DNA from: an uncultured Oscillospiraceae bacterium
GTDB taxonomy: Bacteria; Bacillota; Clostridia; Oscillospirales; Acutalibacteraceae
Direction of reading: 5' to 3'
NCBI GenBank assembly: GCA_902490145.1
Contig: CABUCT010000023.1
Span: 1-12,476, forward strand
DNA: 12,476 bases
A model generated the notes under the pieces. The model had not been told where the DNA came from. It saw only the letters and a program-made list of their open reading frames with translations, and ran no database searches. Below are positions 1-7,181 of the stretch, piece after piece; the stretch's first letter is position 1, and every line of letters begins with the position of its first letter. The position numbers and the translations under genes are program-made.

Positions 1-61
1 AAGTTTTGATATCAAAAATGAATTATATCTTAAATTTATTATTTAATGATTATTTATAATT

Positions 62-90
62 ATTAAACCATTTTTAATACCATATGTCAA
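62..90 (-). promoter_or_regulatory. Putative sigma-A promoter reading out of the left edge
   Basis: On the minus strand TTGACA (90-85) is followed after 17 bases by TTTAAT (67-62), a perfect -35 box and a five-of-six -10 box. It begins directly after the stop codon of the SpoIID-like gene and would transcribe a gene lying beyond base 1. The rest of 1-90 is A+T-rich and holds no gene that I can see. The region is so A+T-rich that a chance match is possible. Confidence 0.4.
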
Positions 91-1053
91 TCAAGATATT
101 TCACATCCCGGATAATACCACAAAAGAATTTCTTTGTATGTGCCGCCTTGTTCCGCCATAACCTTAGCACCGTTTTGACTCATTCCAACCAAATGTCCAT
201 ATCCACGAACGGTAAAAGTAATATTAGTTCCGTCATCTGAGATATCAAAATTTGCCGAACGAAGTCCAAAAGCAGACCTTAAGTCTTTTCCGGAAAAATC
301 TTCTCCACAAAGAGTTTGTGAAAGAACCGTCCCGCTTTCAGAGCAAGATCTGTTTCCAATGCTGTTTTCCGAAAAAGTTAAATCTCCCTTTTTAGATATG
401 CTATTTAACTTTTCAATAAATTCACTGTGAGAAATAGAAACAGTGGAGGAATAATCAGATGATAGTAAATCACCGACACTTTGAACAGGTAGTAGATATG
501 GAACTGCAACTCCCCAAACATTTTCCGCCGATTCGGTTCGTCCGCCTGAAACGCAGTGATAAAGCGTTTCGGCAAATTCACCGTTATATTTTACAGTAAT
601 TCCTTTTACGCTTTTAATGATATCATCCAGCTTTTTTTCATATTCATCGGCTTTGCTGCCCCATTTTTCTTTTGCTTCTGCACGGGTGATGAATCCTTGA
701 TCTATATTGCTGTCAGCAGTAATGTCTGCTCCGTTAAGTTCCTCCGATTTACCTCGACGGATTTGACGACGCTGGCATGCAAGGGTATATGAAGAAATTG
801 CCTGAGCTTTAAGGGCTTCATCGGGATAGCTCAAGGGCATTTCGGCAGCAACAACGCCGAATATATACTCATCATCGTAAATTTCAGTTACGGTTCCGTC
901 TTTTTTCAGCATTAGAAATGTATCTGATTTTGATGTTATGGGAGCTTTTAGAATATTATTATTTGGCTGTTCATCTCCCTTCACAGCTAATGCAGGAATG
1001 AAAATCATAAGAAAAAATAAAATTAAGCATAAAAACAAATGACCTTTTTTCAT
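91..1053 (-). CDS. SpoIID/LytB-domain protein (SpoIID-like, putative peptidoglycan lytic transglycosylase)
   Basis: A 320-residue protein close to the usual SpoIID length. Residues 5-24 form a hydrophobic signal peptide or membrane anchor after MKKG, so the domain acts outside the membrane. The SpoIID domain is clear: FGVVAAEMP with Glu71 at the position of the catalytic glutamate of SpoIID, then EALKAQAISSYTLA (79-92), HCVSGGRTESAENVWG (166-181), and the C-terminal signature GYGHLVGMSQNGAK (284-297). In sporulating Firmicutes SpoIID cleaves glycan strands during forespore engulfment, with SpoIIM and SpoIIP. Neither partner is in view, so a vegetative wall role is possible. The start at 1053 is chosen because GAGGGG lies 7 bases upstream and the signal peptide begins there. 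The frame stays open to 1125, but that would add 24 residues in front of the signal. The gene is divergent from citrate synthase. Confidence 0.87.
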   Translation of the reverse strand: MKKGHLFLCLILFFLMIFIPALAVKGDEQPNNNILKAPITSKSDTFLMLKKDGTVTEIYDDEYIFGVVAAEMPLSYPDEALKAQAISSYTLACQRRQIRRGKSEELNGADITADSNIDQGFITRAEAKEKWGSKADEYEKKLDDIIKSVKGITVKYNGEFAETLYHCVSGGRTESAENVWGVAVPYLLPVQSVGDLLSSDYSSTVSISHSEFIEKLNSISKKGDLTFSENSIGNRSCSESGTVLSQTLCGEDFSGKDLRSAFGLRSANFDISDDGTNITFTVRGYGHLVGMSQNGAKVMAEQGGTYKEILLWYYPGCEIS

Positions 1054-1069
1054 TGTGTAACCCCTCAAC

Positions 1070-1099
1070 AATATATTTTCAATAAAAAGTTTTAGTAAA
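1070..1099 (-). promoter_or_regulatory. Possible promoter of the SpoIID-like gene
   Basis: On the minus strand TTTACT (1099-1094) and TATATT (1075-1070) are separated by 18 bases and lie just upstream of the GAGGGG ribosome binding site (1066-1061). The match to sigma-A consensus is moderate. I saw no convincing sigma-E or sigma-G element, which a true engulfment gene would often have. Confidence 0.3.
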
Positions 1100-1110
1100 G
1101 CTGTTTTCTG

Positions 1111-1139
1111 TTGACTTAGATTCACTTTTGTAGTAAAAT
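1111..1139 (+). promoter_or_regulatory. Sigma-A promoter of citrate synthase
   Basis: TTGACT (1111-1116), a 17-base spacer and TAAAAT (1134-1139) sit 43 bases ahead of the citrate synthase start codon. An exact TATAAT at 1142-1147 has no -35 box at proper spacing except a poor TTCACT 15 bases upstream, so the first pair is preferred. The ribosome binding site GAAAGGGATG follows at about 1166-1175. Confidence 0.6.
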
Positions 1140-1182
1140 CATATAATAACTATTTGAATGTTTCGGAAAGGGATGAAAACAT

Positions 1183-2547
1183 ATGAAGACACAAGAATCT
1201 AAGATTTCAATGATTTCCTTGTCCAGTTTATGCGAGGAATATAAGAAAAATAACTATATAGATACAGCTGACTTTGAAAAATATGATGTTAAGAGAGGTT
1301 TGCGTAACGCCGATGGTTCAGGTGTTATGGCGGGTCTTACACGTATATGTAATGTTCATGGCTATTATATAAGCGATGGTGAGAGAGTTCCTGATAAAGG
1401 TCAGCTTACATATCGTGGAATGGATGTTGAAGACATCATAAACGGTTGTAACAGAGATGATCGTTTTGGTTTTGAGGAGATAATTTGGCTATTGCTTTTT
1501 GGAGAGCTTCCAAACAAAGAAAAGCTTGATGGATTCAGAGAAATATTAGGTGAGTGCAGGGAACTTCCCGAGTATTTTGCTGAGGATATGATTATAAAAG
1601 CACCGTCGCCGAATGTTATGAATAAGCTTGCTCGTTCAGTTTTAGCTTTGTATTCATATGATGCAAATCCTGACAACACTTCTATTACAAATATTTTGCG
1701 TCAGTCAATTGAACTAATTGCTCAGCTTCCCACCATTATGGTATATGCATATCAGGTAAAACGTCGTCAGTATGACCGCCAAAGTATGATTTTCCATCCT
1801 ATTGAAAAAGGGCAGTCTACTGCGGAATTTATTCTTTCTTCAATGCGAAACGACCGTAAGTTTACTCATGAAGAGGCAAAGCTTCTTGATACCTGCCTTA
1901 TTCTTCATGCTGAACACGGAGGAGGCAACAACTCGTCTTTTGCCTGCCGTGTTTTGTCAAGCTCCGGTACTGATACATATTCGGCTATTGCGGCGGCTAT
2001 CGGATCTCTTAAAGGTCCGCGTCACGGTGGTGCGAATATCAAGGTTATAGAAATGCTTGAGCATATCAAAAACGGAGTGAAAGATTATAAAGACGATGAT
2101 GAAATAAAAGCTTTTCTGAAAAAAATAATTAATCGTGAAGAAGGTGATCACAGCGGCCTTATTTATGGAATGGGTCATGCAATATATACGCTTTCAGATC
2201 CACGTGCAACCATTATTCGTGATCATGCCGATAAATTGGCACATGAAAAGGGTTTTGGAAAAGATTTCGATATTCTTCGTGCAGTTGAGCGTTTGACCCC
2301 TGAGGTATTTGCCGAGGTAAAAGGATTCACTAAACCTATGTGTGCAAATGTTGATCTTTATTCAGGACTTGTATACAGAACCCTTGGTATTCCGTCGGAA
2401 CTCTACACACCGATTTTTGCTATTTCAAGAATTGCGGGTTGGTGTGCTCATCGTGTGGAAGAGTTTGTGTCGGGAGGAAAAATTATTCGTCCTGCATACA
2501 GAGCTGTTTCAAAGCCTCTTAAATATATTCCTATCGAAGAAAGATAA
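1183..2547 (+). CDS. gltA: Citrate (Si)-synthase
   Basis: A 454-residue citrate synthase, which condenses oxaloacetate and acetyl-CoA to citrate in the cytoplasm. The family's catalytic residues are present: His281 in GPRHGGAN (substrate His), His332 in GMGHAIYTLSDPR, and Asp391 in NVDLYSG. The C-terminal RIAGWCAHRVEE block (416-427) carries the conserved arginine that binds substrate. HAEHGGGNNSSF (242-253) differs from the HADHEQN form of Proteobacteria and is the form I associate with anaerobic Firmicutes. The protein is somewhat longer than the approximately 430 residues of E. coli GltA, with an extended N-terminus. No aconitase or isocitrate dehydrogenase gene is adjacent, so it probably feeds a partial TCA branch towards 2-oxoglutarate and glutamate (inference). 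It leads a plus-strand cluster; the next gene starts 23 bases on. It is not the Re-type enzyme, which belongs to the homocitrate-synthase family. Confidence 0.95.
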   Translation: MKTQESKISMISLSSLCEEYKKNNYIDTADFEKYDVKRGLRNADGSGVMAGLTRICNVHGYYISDGERVPDKGQLTYRGMDVEDIINGCNRDDRFGFEEIIWLLLFGELPNKEKLDGFREILGECRELPEYFAEDMIIKAPSPNVMNKLARSVLALYSYDANPDNTSITNILRQSIELIAQLPTIMVYAYQVKRRQYDRQSMIFHPIEKGQSTAEFILSSMRNDRKFTHEEAKLLDTCLILHAEHGGGNNSSFACRVLSSSGTDTYSAIAAAIGSLKGPRHGGANIKVIEMLEHIKNGVKDYKDDDEIKAFLKKIINREEGDHSGLIYGMGHAIYTLSDPRATIIRDHADKLAHEKGFGKDFDILRAVERLTPEVFAEVKGFTKPMCANVDLYSGLVYRTLGIPSELYTPIFAISRIAGWCAHRVEEFVSGGKIIRPAYRAVSKPLKYIPIEER

Positions 2548-2570
2548 ATTATAAAGGAGTTCTTCAAAAA

Positions 2571-3617
2571 ATGAAACGTCGTGGAGTTCTATTAATTTTT
2601 CTTATCACATGCCCTGTGTTAGTGGGAGCAAGAATATATCAGCTGTTGAATACAATAGATCCGTCAAACGGATTTTATTTAGCAAGTCAACGTCCGATTG
2701 CATATGCAATTACTGCTGCTACTGTTTTATTAAGCCTGATATTTTTTATAATAGGGTTCATGTCAAAAAAAACACCCGACTCAAGACCTGCTGAAAAAAG
2801 TATCTCTCTTGGATTGGCGTCATTACTTGTAGCTTTGGGAATTTTTGCGGATGTTGTATTAGATTTTAAAGATAGTTTTGCTGTAAATGCTAACATTGGT
2901 ATTTTATCCGTCATCTCAATAATTGCAGCAATAATATTTTTAATTGAGGGGAAGAGGTTATTTAAAGGCGAAGGCATTAACAGCACGATAACAATTGTTC
3001 CTCTTGCTTGGGCTCTTATAAGACTGTTTATTAAATATACTGCTGATTTCAATGGAAAACCGTTGATTAGTGAGAATATTTACGATATTATTATGCTTTG
3101 CTGCATAATGATGTTCTTGCTTTATCGTTCGCATATCAGCCTTGCATCAAATATAAAAAAATCACGTTCACTTATGATCGGATTCGGACTCACAGGGGCT
3201 TTATTATCATTTATTACGGTTTTGTCCCGAATTGTAATTTTGGCAATGGGAAAATCAAATGTTTTGTCTCATTCGGATAACCTGAGCCTTGCCAATCTTG
3301 CACTTGGTATATATATACTGATTTATGTCTACCAATCACTGAGGGACTGCAAAAATGCCGATTATATTTGTGAGGATACAGAACCTGAAGAAGAATATGT
3401 TCCGCAATTTGATGATGACATTAATTTATATGATGTTATTGATTCAGATGATACTGATAATGAAGAAATTATGACCGAAGACGTTTGTGATAAATCGGTT
3501 GATGAGAGTTCTTATCAAAATGTTGATGAATCTAATCAAGAGAAATCATCAAAAAGCACTATTGAAGATTTATATGAAGAATATATGAAAGAAAAGGAAG
3601 ACGAAGGGGAAGAATAA
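2571..3617 (+). CDS. Polytopic membrane protein with acidic C-terminal tail, function unknown
   Basis: I do not recognise this 348-residue protein. Hydrophobic segments at about 5-23, 44-64, 78-97, 107-126, 138-155, 170-187, 201-226 and 238-256 suggest eight transmembrane helices. They are followed by a soluble tail of some 90 residues (257-348) in which about 40 percent of residues are Asp or Glu. The tail holds a short repeated element (VDESSYQN then VDESNQE, near 310-323) and ends in a highly charged, probably helical stretch. With eight helices both termini would lie on the same side; the basic MKRR start suggests the cytoplasm. AAAGGAG (2553-2559) supports the ATG start. It follows citrate synthase by 23 bases and precedes the SGNH hydrolase by 4, so the three are probably co-transcribed. 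Nothing in the sequence allows a substrate or reaction to be named. Confidence 0.85.
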   Translation: MKRRGVLLIFLITCPVLVGARIYQLLNTIDPSNGFYLASQRPIAYAITAATVLLSLIFFIIGFMSKKTPDSRPAEKSISLGLASLLVALGIFADVVLDFKDSFAVNANIGILSVISIIAAIIFLIEGKRLFKGEGINSTITIVPLAWALIRLFIKYTADFNGKPLISENIYDIIMLCCIMMFLLYRSHISLASNIKKSRSLMIGFGLTGALLSFITVLSRIVILAMGKSNVLSHSDNLSLANLALGIYILIYVYQSLRDCKNADYICEDTEPEEEYVPQFDDDINLYDVIDSDDTDNEEIMTEDVCDKSVDESSYQNVDESNQEKSSKSTIEDLYEEYMKEKEDEGEE

Positions 3618-3621
3618 CCTA

Positions 3622-4167
3622 ATGAAAAAGGTGCTTCTTGTGGGAGATTCAATCAGAATGAACTATTGTCCGATAGTTTTTATGAAACTTGATGGACTGG
3701 CTGAGGTTGTTTATCCCGAGGAAAATTCACGTTTTGCCAAATATACGCTTTGTGAATTCGGTCACTGGGTTGAAAAATTCGGAACTCCGGATATCATCCA
3801 TTGGAATAATGGTCTTTGGGATACATTTCGTTATAACGGACGAGATGTACTTACTCCGCTAAACGATTATTTATCCGATATGGAGCGGATATATGAAGAA
3901 ATGAATAAAACTGGTGCAAAAATAATTTTTGCTACATCTACTCCGACTCATCCGTTAGATACTGACCGTCGTCAGGACGATATACAAATTTACAACCGTG
4001 AAATTTGCCGTATGATGAATGAAAAGGGTGTTGAAATAAACGATCTTTATTCATTTGTAAAACCTCACGTTGATGAGTATATAAGTGAGGATCATGTTCA
4101 TCTTAATAAATACGGAGTACGTGCAGTTGGAAACAAAGTTGTAGATGTGATTAAAAAATATTTGTAG
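3622..4167 (+). CDS. SGNH/GDSL-family hydrolase (probable esterase or lipase-like)
   Basis: A 181-residue single-domain protein with the SGNH hydrolase layout: block I VLLVGDSIR with nucleophile Ser10, an Asn-containing block HWNNGLWD (60-67) in the place of block III, and the C-terminal block SEDHVHLNKYG (155-165) with the Asp157/His160 pair of the DxxH motif. ATSTPTH (104-110) fits the strand before the C-terminal block. Members hydrolyse esters, for example acetyl groups on sugars, acyl lipids or thioesters; the substrate cannot be read from the sequence. There is no signal peptide, so it is probably cytoplasmic. Its start lies 4 bases after the membrane protein's stop, and its ribosome binding site (GAAGGGGAAG) lies inside that gene's last codons, implying translational coupling and a shared task. 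No clear terminator follows before the gap promoter. Confidence 0.85.
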   Translation: MKKVLLVGDSIRMNYCPIVFMKLDGLAEVVYPEENSRFAKYTLCEFGHWVEKFGTPDIIHWNNGLWDTFRYNGRDVLTPLNDYLSDMERIYEEMNKTGAKIIFATSTPTHPLDTDRRQDDIQIYNREICRMMNEKGVEINDLYSFVKPHVDEYISEDHVHLNKYGVRAVGNKVVDVIKKYL

Positions 4168-4233
4168 TATTGTTGTTTTTTAATTCAATTGGAGAAAAAA
4201 TTGCAAGTTTGTGTTACTTTTTTAACAAAGTAC

Positions 4234-4262
4234 TTGAATTTTATTGCCAATAGTATTAAAAT
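4234..4262 (+). promoter_or_regulatory. Sigma-A promoter of gap
   Basis: TTGAAT (4234-4239), 17 bases, then TAAAAT (4257-4262), about 32 bases before the start codon. A strong AGGAGGAAC ribosome binding site follows at about 4281-4289. The short leader holds no evident attenuator or operator repeat. The promoter makes gap independent of the citrate synthase cluster. Confidence 0.6.
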
Positions 4263-4294
4263 ATAGAAGCAATTATTTTTAGGAGGAACAAAAA

Positions 4295-5323
4295 ATGGTA
4301 AAAGTTGCTATTAACGGCTTTGGCCGTATCGGCCGTCTGGCATTTCGTCAGATGTTTGGAGCAGAGGGTTATGAGGTTGTTGCTATAAACGATCTTACAA
4401 GCCCGAAAATGCTTGCTCATTTGCTCAAATACGATTCAGCACAGGGAAGATATGAACTTGCTGACACCGTAAGCTACAAAGAAAATGAAGGAACTGCCGG
4501 AGGTTCAATCACCGTAGACGGCAAAGAAATCAAAATTTACGCTGAGCCCAAGGCCGAAAACCTTCCTTGGGGAGAGATCGGTGTTGACGTTGTTCTTGAA
4601 TGCACCGGTTTTTATACCTCAAAAGAAAAAGCTTCAGCTCATATTAAAGCAGGTGCTCGTAAAGTAGTTATTTCTGCTCCTGCAGGTAATGATCTTCCCA
4701 CTATAGTTTACAATGTAAACCATAAAATTCTTAAACCCGAAGATACCGTTATCTCAGCTGCTTCCTGCACCACAAACTGCCTTGCTCCTATGGCAAAAGC
4801 TCTTAACGATCTTGCTCCTATCATGAGCGGTATTATGAGCACTATTCATGCTTACACAGGAGATCAGATGATTCTTGACGGTCCTCAGCGTAAAGGCGAC
4901 CTTCGTCGTTCACGTGCAGGTGCTATCAACATTGTTCCTAATTCCACAGGTGCTGCAAAAGCAATTGGTCTTGTAATCCCTGAGCTCAATGGAAAACTTA
5001 TCGGATCTGCACAGCGTGTTCCAACCCCTACCGGATCAACCACAATTCTTGTTGCAGTTGTTAAGGGACAGGTAACTAAAGAGCAGATCAACGAAGCAAT
5101 GAAGGCTGCTTCAACCGAATCTTTCGGATACAACACCGACGAGATTGTTTCCAGCGACATCATTGGAAGCAAATATGGTTCCATTTTCGATGCTACCCAG
5201 ACCATGGTCGCTCCTATGGAGGACGGCAATACTCAGGTTCAGGTTGTTTCATGGTATGATAATGAGAATTCTTATACCAGCCAGATGGTTCGTACCATCA
5301 AATATTTCTCTGAGCTTAAATAA
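4295..5323 (+). CDS. gap: Glyceraldehyde-3-phosphate dehydrogenase, NAD-dependent glycolytic type
   Basis: A 342-residue phosphorylating GAPDH, the cytoplasmic enzyme converting glyceraldehyde 3-phosphate, NAD and phosphate to 1,3-bisphosphoglycerate. The Rossmann motif INGFGRIGR is at 6-14. Asp33 in AINDL is the acidic residue that binds the adenine ribose and favours NAD over NADP. The catalytic Cys158 lies in SAASCTTNC and its partner His185 in STIHAYTGDQ. The phosphate-site loop DGPQRKGDLRRSRAGA (195-210) and the C-terminal SWYDNENSYTSQMV are intact. Codon use looks more biased than in the neighbours (frequent CTT, GCT, AAC), as expected for a highly expressed gene. It is monocistronic: it has its own promoter and a strong terminator, and no pgk or tpiA follows, although they often do in Firmicutes. 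Confidence 0.98.
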   Translation: MVKVAINGFGRIGRLAFRQMFGAEGYEVVAINDLTSPKMLAHLLKYDSAQGRYELADTVSYKENEGTAGGSITVDGKEIKIYAEPKAENLPWGEIGVDVVLECTGFYTSKEKASAHIKAGARKVVISAPAGNDLPTIVYNVNHKILKPEDTVISAASCTTNCLAPMAKALNDLAPIMSGIMSTIHAYTGDQMILDGPQRKGDLRRSRAGAINIVPNSTGAAKAIGLVIPELNGKLIGSAQRVPTPTGSTTILVAVVKGQVTKEQINEAMKAASTESFGYNTDEIVSSDIIGSKYGSIFDATQTMVAPMEDGNTQVQVVSWYDNENSYTSQMVRTIKYFSELK

Positions 5324-5348
5324 TTTGGCTTAGTAATTTAAATGTTTC

Positions 5349-5381
5349 AAGCCGCCGCGGCTTTCCACGGCGGCTTTTCTT
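5349..5381 (+). terminator. Rho-independent terminator of gap
   Basis: AAGCCGCCG (5349-5357) pairs perfectly with CGGCGGCTT (5368-5376). After one C/A mismatch the stem continues with two more G-C pairs, leaving a CTTT loop. It is followed by TTTTCTT. It lies 25 bases after the gap stop codon and is by far the most GC-rich stretch nearby. Confidence 0.93.
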
Positions 5382-5412
5382 AAACTTGTAACCTGTATTG
5401 TTAGGTGATAAT

Positions 5413-7089
5413 ATGAGTATTGTTAATGAATTTAAATTTATCGGACAGGATGAGCGGCAAAGAAAATATATTCTTCCTGAATCCGTTTCAATGATCGGCG
5501 GAACTGTATACAATGTCGACAGCTTGCTTGTTGAAAAGCCTTTGCAAATCGGGCTTAATGAGCCTGATGTTACTACTCTTGAAAATGGAGCAGATGGGGA
5601 AAAGGCTTATGTTGTTCTTGATTTCGGAAAAGAAATTCATGGCGGAATTCGTCTTTTGTGTTTTTCTGCGGTCGGAACAGCATATCCACATGTTCGTTTG
5701 ACTTTTGGAGAATCGCTTTCCGAGGTATTTTCAACTGTTGGAGAAAAGGGACAGACCAATGATCATGCGGTCAGAGATATGATAGTACCGGTGCCGAGTT
5801 ACAGTGATCAGGAATGGGGACAGACAGGTTTTAGATTTGTAAAAGTAGAGCTTCAGGATGCAAATGCAAAGCTTTTGTTTAAAACTATTCCTGCAGTGTT
5901 TATATATCGTGATATTCCGTATATCGGTAAGTTTGAATGTGATGATCCAAAAATAAACAAAATTTTTGAAACAGCAGTATATACTTGTCATTTAAATCTT
6001 CAAAATTATGTTTGGGATGGAATAAAACGTGACCGTCTTGTTTGGATCGGCGATATGCATCCTGAAATGCTGACAACCCGTTCAATTTTTGGTCCACTTG
6101 ATATTGTTCCGAGAAGTCTTGATTTTGCAAAGGGACAAACTCCGCTCCCACAATATATGAATGATATGGCAGCTTATTCAATGTGGTGGCTGCTTATTGT
6201 ACGCGATTATTATTATTATACCGGTGATGAAAAATTTATAGAAAGTGAAAAAGATTATTTCCTTGAACTTTTAAAGATATTTTGTGATAAGGTTAATGAT
6301 GACGGAACTGATACCATCGGTAACTATTTTGTTGATTGGCCGACGCATGATAAGACTAAGGCTGAAATCAGCGGTGTAAGAAGTTTGCTCAGAATCGCCT
6401 TGCAAAGCGGAGCTGAAATTGCGGAACATTTCGGTCGAGAAAAGCTTGCCGAGACAGCAAGGTATAAAGCTGATGTATTGCTTAAAATATCGGGTGAGCA
6501 TGAGGGTCAAAAACAAGTGGCTGCATTTATGAGTATGGCCGGAATGCTGTCTCTTGAAGAGTGTGAAAAGGTTATTAAAGCCAGCGGTGAAAAAGGACTG
6601 TCTTCTTATCTTCTTTTTTATACACTTAAAGAACTTGCAAAATCCGATTCTGAATCAGCTCTTGAGTTGCTTAAAAATTACAGTTATGGAATGCTTGATA
6701 AAGGTGCAACAACATTTTGGGAGGATTTTGATCCTTCCTGGGCGGAGAATACAGGAAATATTACTGAACTTCCTTCTGATGGACTTGATGATATTCACGG
6801 AGACAGGGGAGCATATTGTTATATAGGATTTCGTCACAGCTTTTGTCACGGATGGGCATCCGGAGCAGTACCGTTTCTTATGGAAGAAATTATGGGTGTA
6901 CATATTGTCGAAAAAGGCTGTAAAAAGCTTGTGATTTCTCCAAAGATGTCCGGTCTTAAATATATCAAAGGAACTTATCCGACTCCTTATGGCCCGGTAG
7001 ATATTCATCTTGAGATGAAAAACGAAAAGGTTGTTTCCAATATTAAGGCACCAAGAGAAATAGAAGTTTTGGTAAAGAATGCAGAGTAA
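5413..7089 (+). CDS. GH78-like glycoside hydrolase (alpha-L-rhamnosidase family), compact form
   Basis: A 558-residue protein of the bacterial alpha-L-rhamnosidase family, which releases terminal rhamnose from glycans or plant glycosides. A beta-sandwich-like N-terminal part (about 1-170; VLDFGKEIHGGIRL, LTFGESLSE) precedes an (alpha/alpha)6-barrel region (about 175-490) and a short C-terminal beta domain. DGIKRDRLVWIGDMHPE (202-218) corresponds to the D-x-P-x-R-E-R-x-G-W-x-G-D catalytic signature, with Asp207 where GH78 enzymes have the general-acid Glu. Glu437 in GATTFWEDF matches the general-base Glu of the TTxWE motif; SFCHGWASG (476-484) is the barrel-end motif. There is no signal peptide, and it is much shorter than typical GH78 enzymes of 900 or more residues, so it probably acts on imported oligosaccharides. 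The ATG at 5413 with AGGTGA 4 bases upstream is preferred to the TTG at 5398. No clear promoter lies between the gap terminator and this gene. Substrate specificity is uncertain. Confidence 0.8.
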   Translation: MSIVNEFKFIGQDERQRKYILPESVSMIGGTVYNVDSLLVEKPLQIGLNEPDVTTLENGADGEKAYVVLDFGKEIHGGIRLLCFSAVGTAYPHVRLTFGESLSEVFSTVGEKGQTNDHAVRDMIVPVPSYSDQEWGQTGFRFVKVELQDANAKLLFKTIPAVFIYRDIPYIGKFECDDPKINKIFETAVYTCHLNLQNYVWDGIKRDRLVWIGDMHPEMLTTRSIFGPLDIVPRSLDFAKGQTPLPQYMNDMAAYSMWWLLIVRDYYYYTGDEKFIESEKDYFLELLKIFCDKVNDDGTDTIGNYFVDWPTHDKTKAEISGVRSLLRIALQSGAEIAEHFGREKLAETARYKADVLLKISGEHEGQKQVAAFMSMAGMLSLEECEKVIKASGEKGLSSYLLFYTLKELAKSDSESALELLKNYSYGMLDKGATTFWEDFDPSWAENTGNITELPSDGLDDIHGDRGAYCYIGFRHSFCHGWASGAVPFLMEEIMGVHIVEKGCKKLVISPKMSGLKYIKGTYPTPYGPVDIHLEMKNEKVVSNIKAPREIEVLVKNAE

Positions 7090-7124
7090 TTTTTCTGTTG
7101 GTGTAAAATTTATTTATAATTAAG

Positions 7125-7163
7125 AAAAACCGTGTTTTGGAATTTGACCAAAACACGGTTTTT
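7125..7163. terminator. Bidirectional intrinsic terminator between convergent genes
   Basis: A perfect 16-bp inverted repeat: AAAAACCGTGTTTTGG (7125-7140), a 7-base loop, and CCAAAACACGGTTTTT (7148-7163). The A-run on the left and T-run on the right give a U-tract on either strand. It therefore can stop both the GH78-like gene (plus) and the ireB/hypothetical transcript (minus). Confidence 0.95.
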
Positions 7164-7181
7164 ATGTTTTTACGATAAAAT

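Noticed and set aside
4..17. Perfect palindrome TTTTGATATCAAAA
   Set aside because: No loop and only A/T runs; expected by chance in such A+T-rich sequence, and too close to the edge to judge as a terminator or operator.
1054..1125. Upstream extension of the SpoIID-like frame to a start at 1125
   Set aside because: It adds 24 residues ahead of a normal signal peptide, has no ribosome binding site, and would run through the predicted promoter region.
1142..1147. Exact TATAAT ahead of citrate synthase
   Set aside because: It has no -35 box at 16-18 bases; TTGACT with TAAAAT at 17 bases is the better pair.
4885..5229. 114-codon open frame on the minus strand inside gap
   Set aside because: Antisense to conserved GAPDH sequence, with no own signals; the long frame follows from gap codon bias.
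5398..5412. TTG start five codons upstream for the GH78-like gene
   Set aside because: An ATG at 5413 has AGGTGA closely upstream, and the TTG would put that site inside the coding region.
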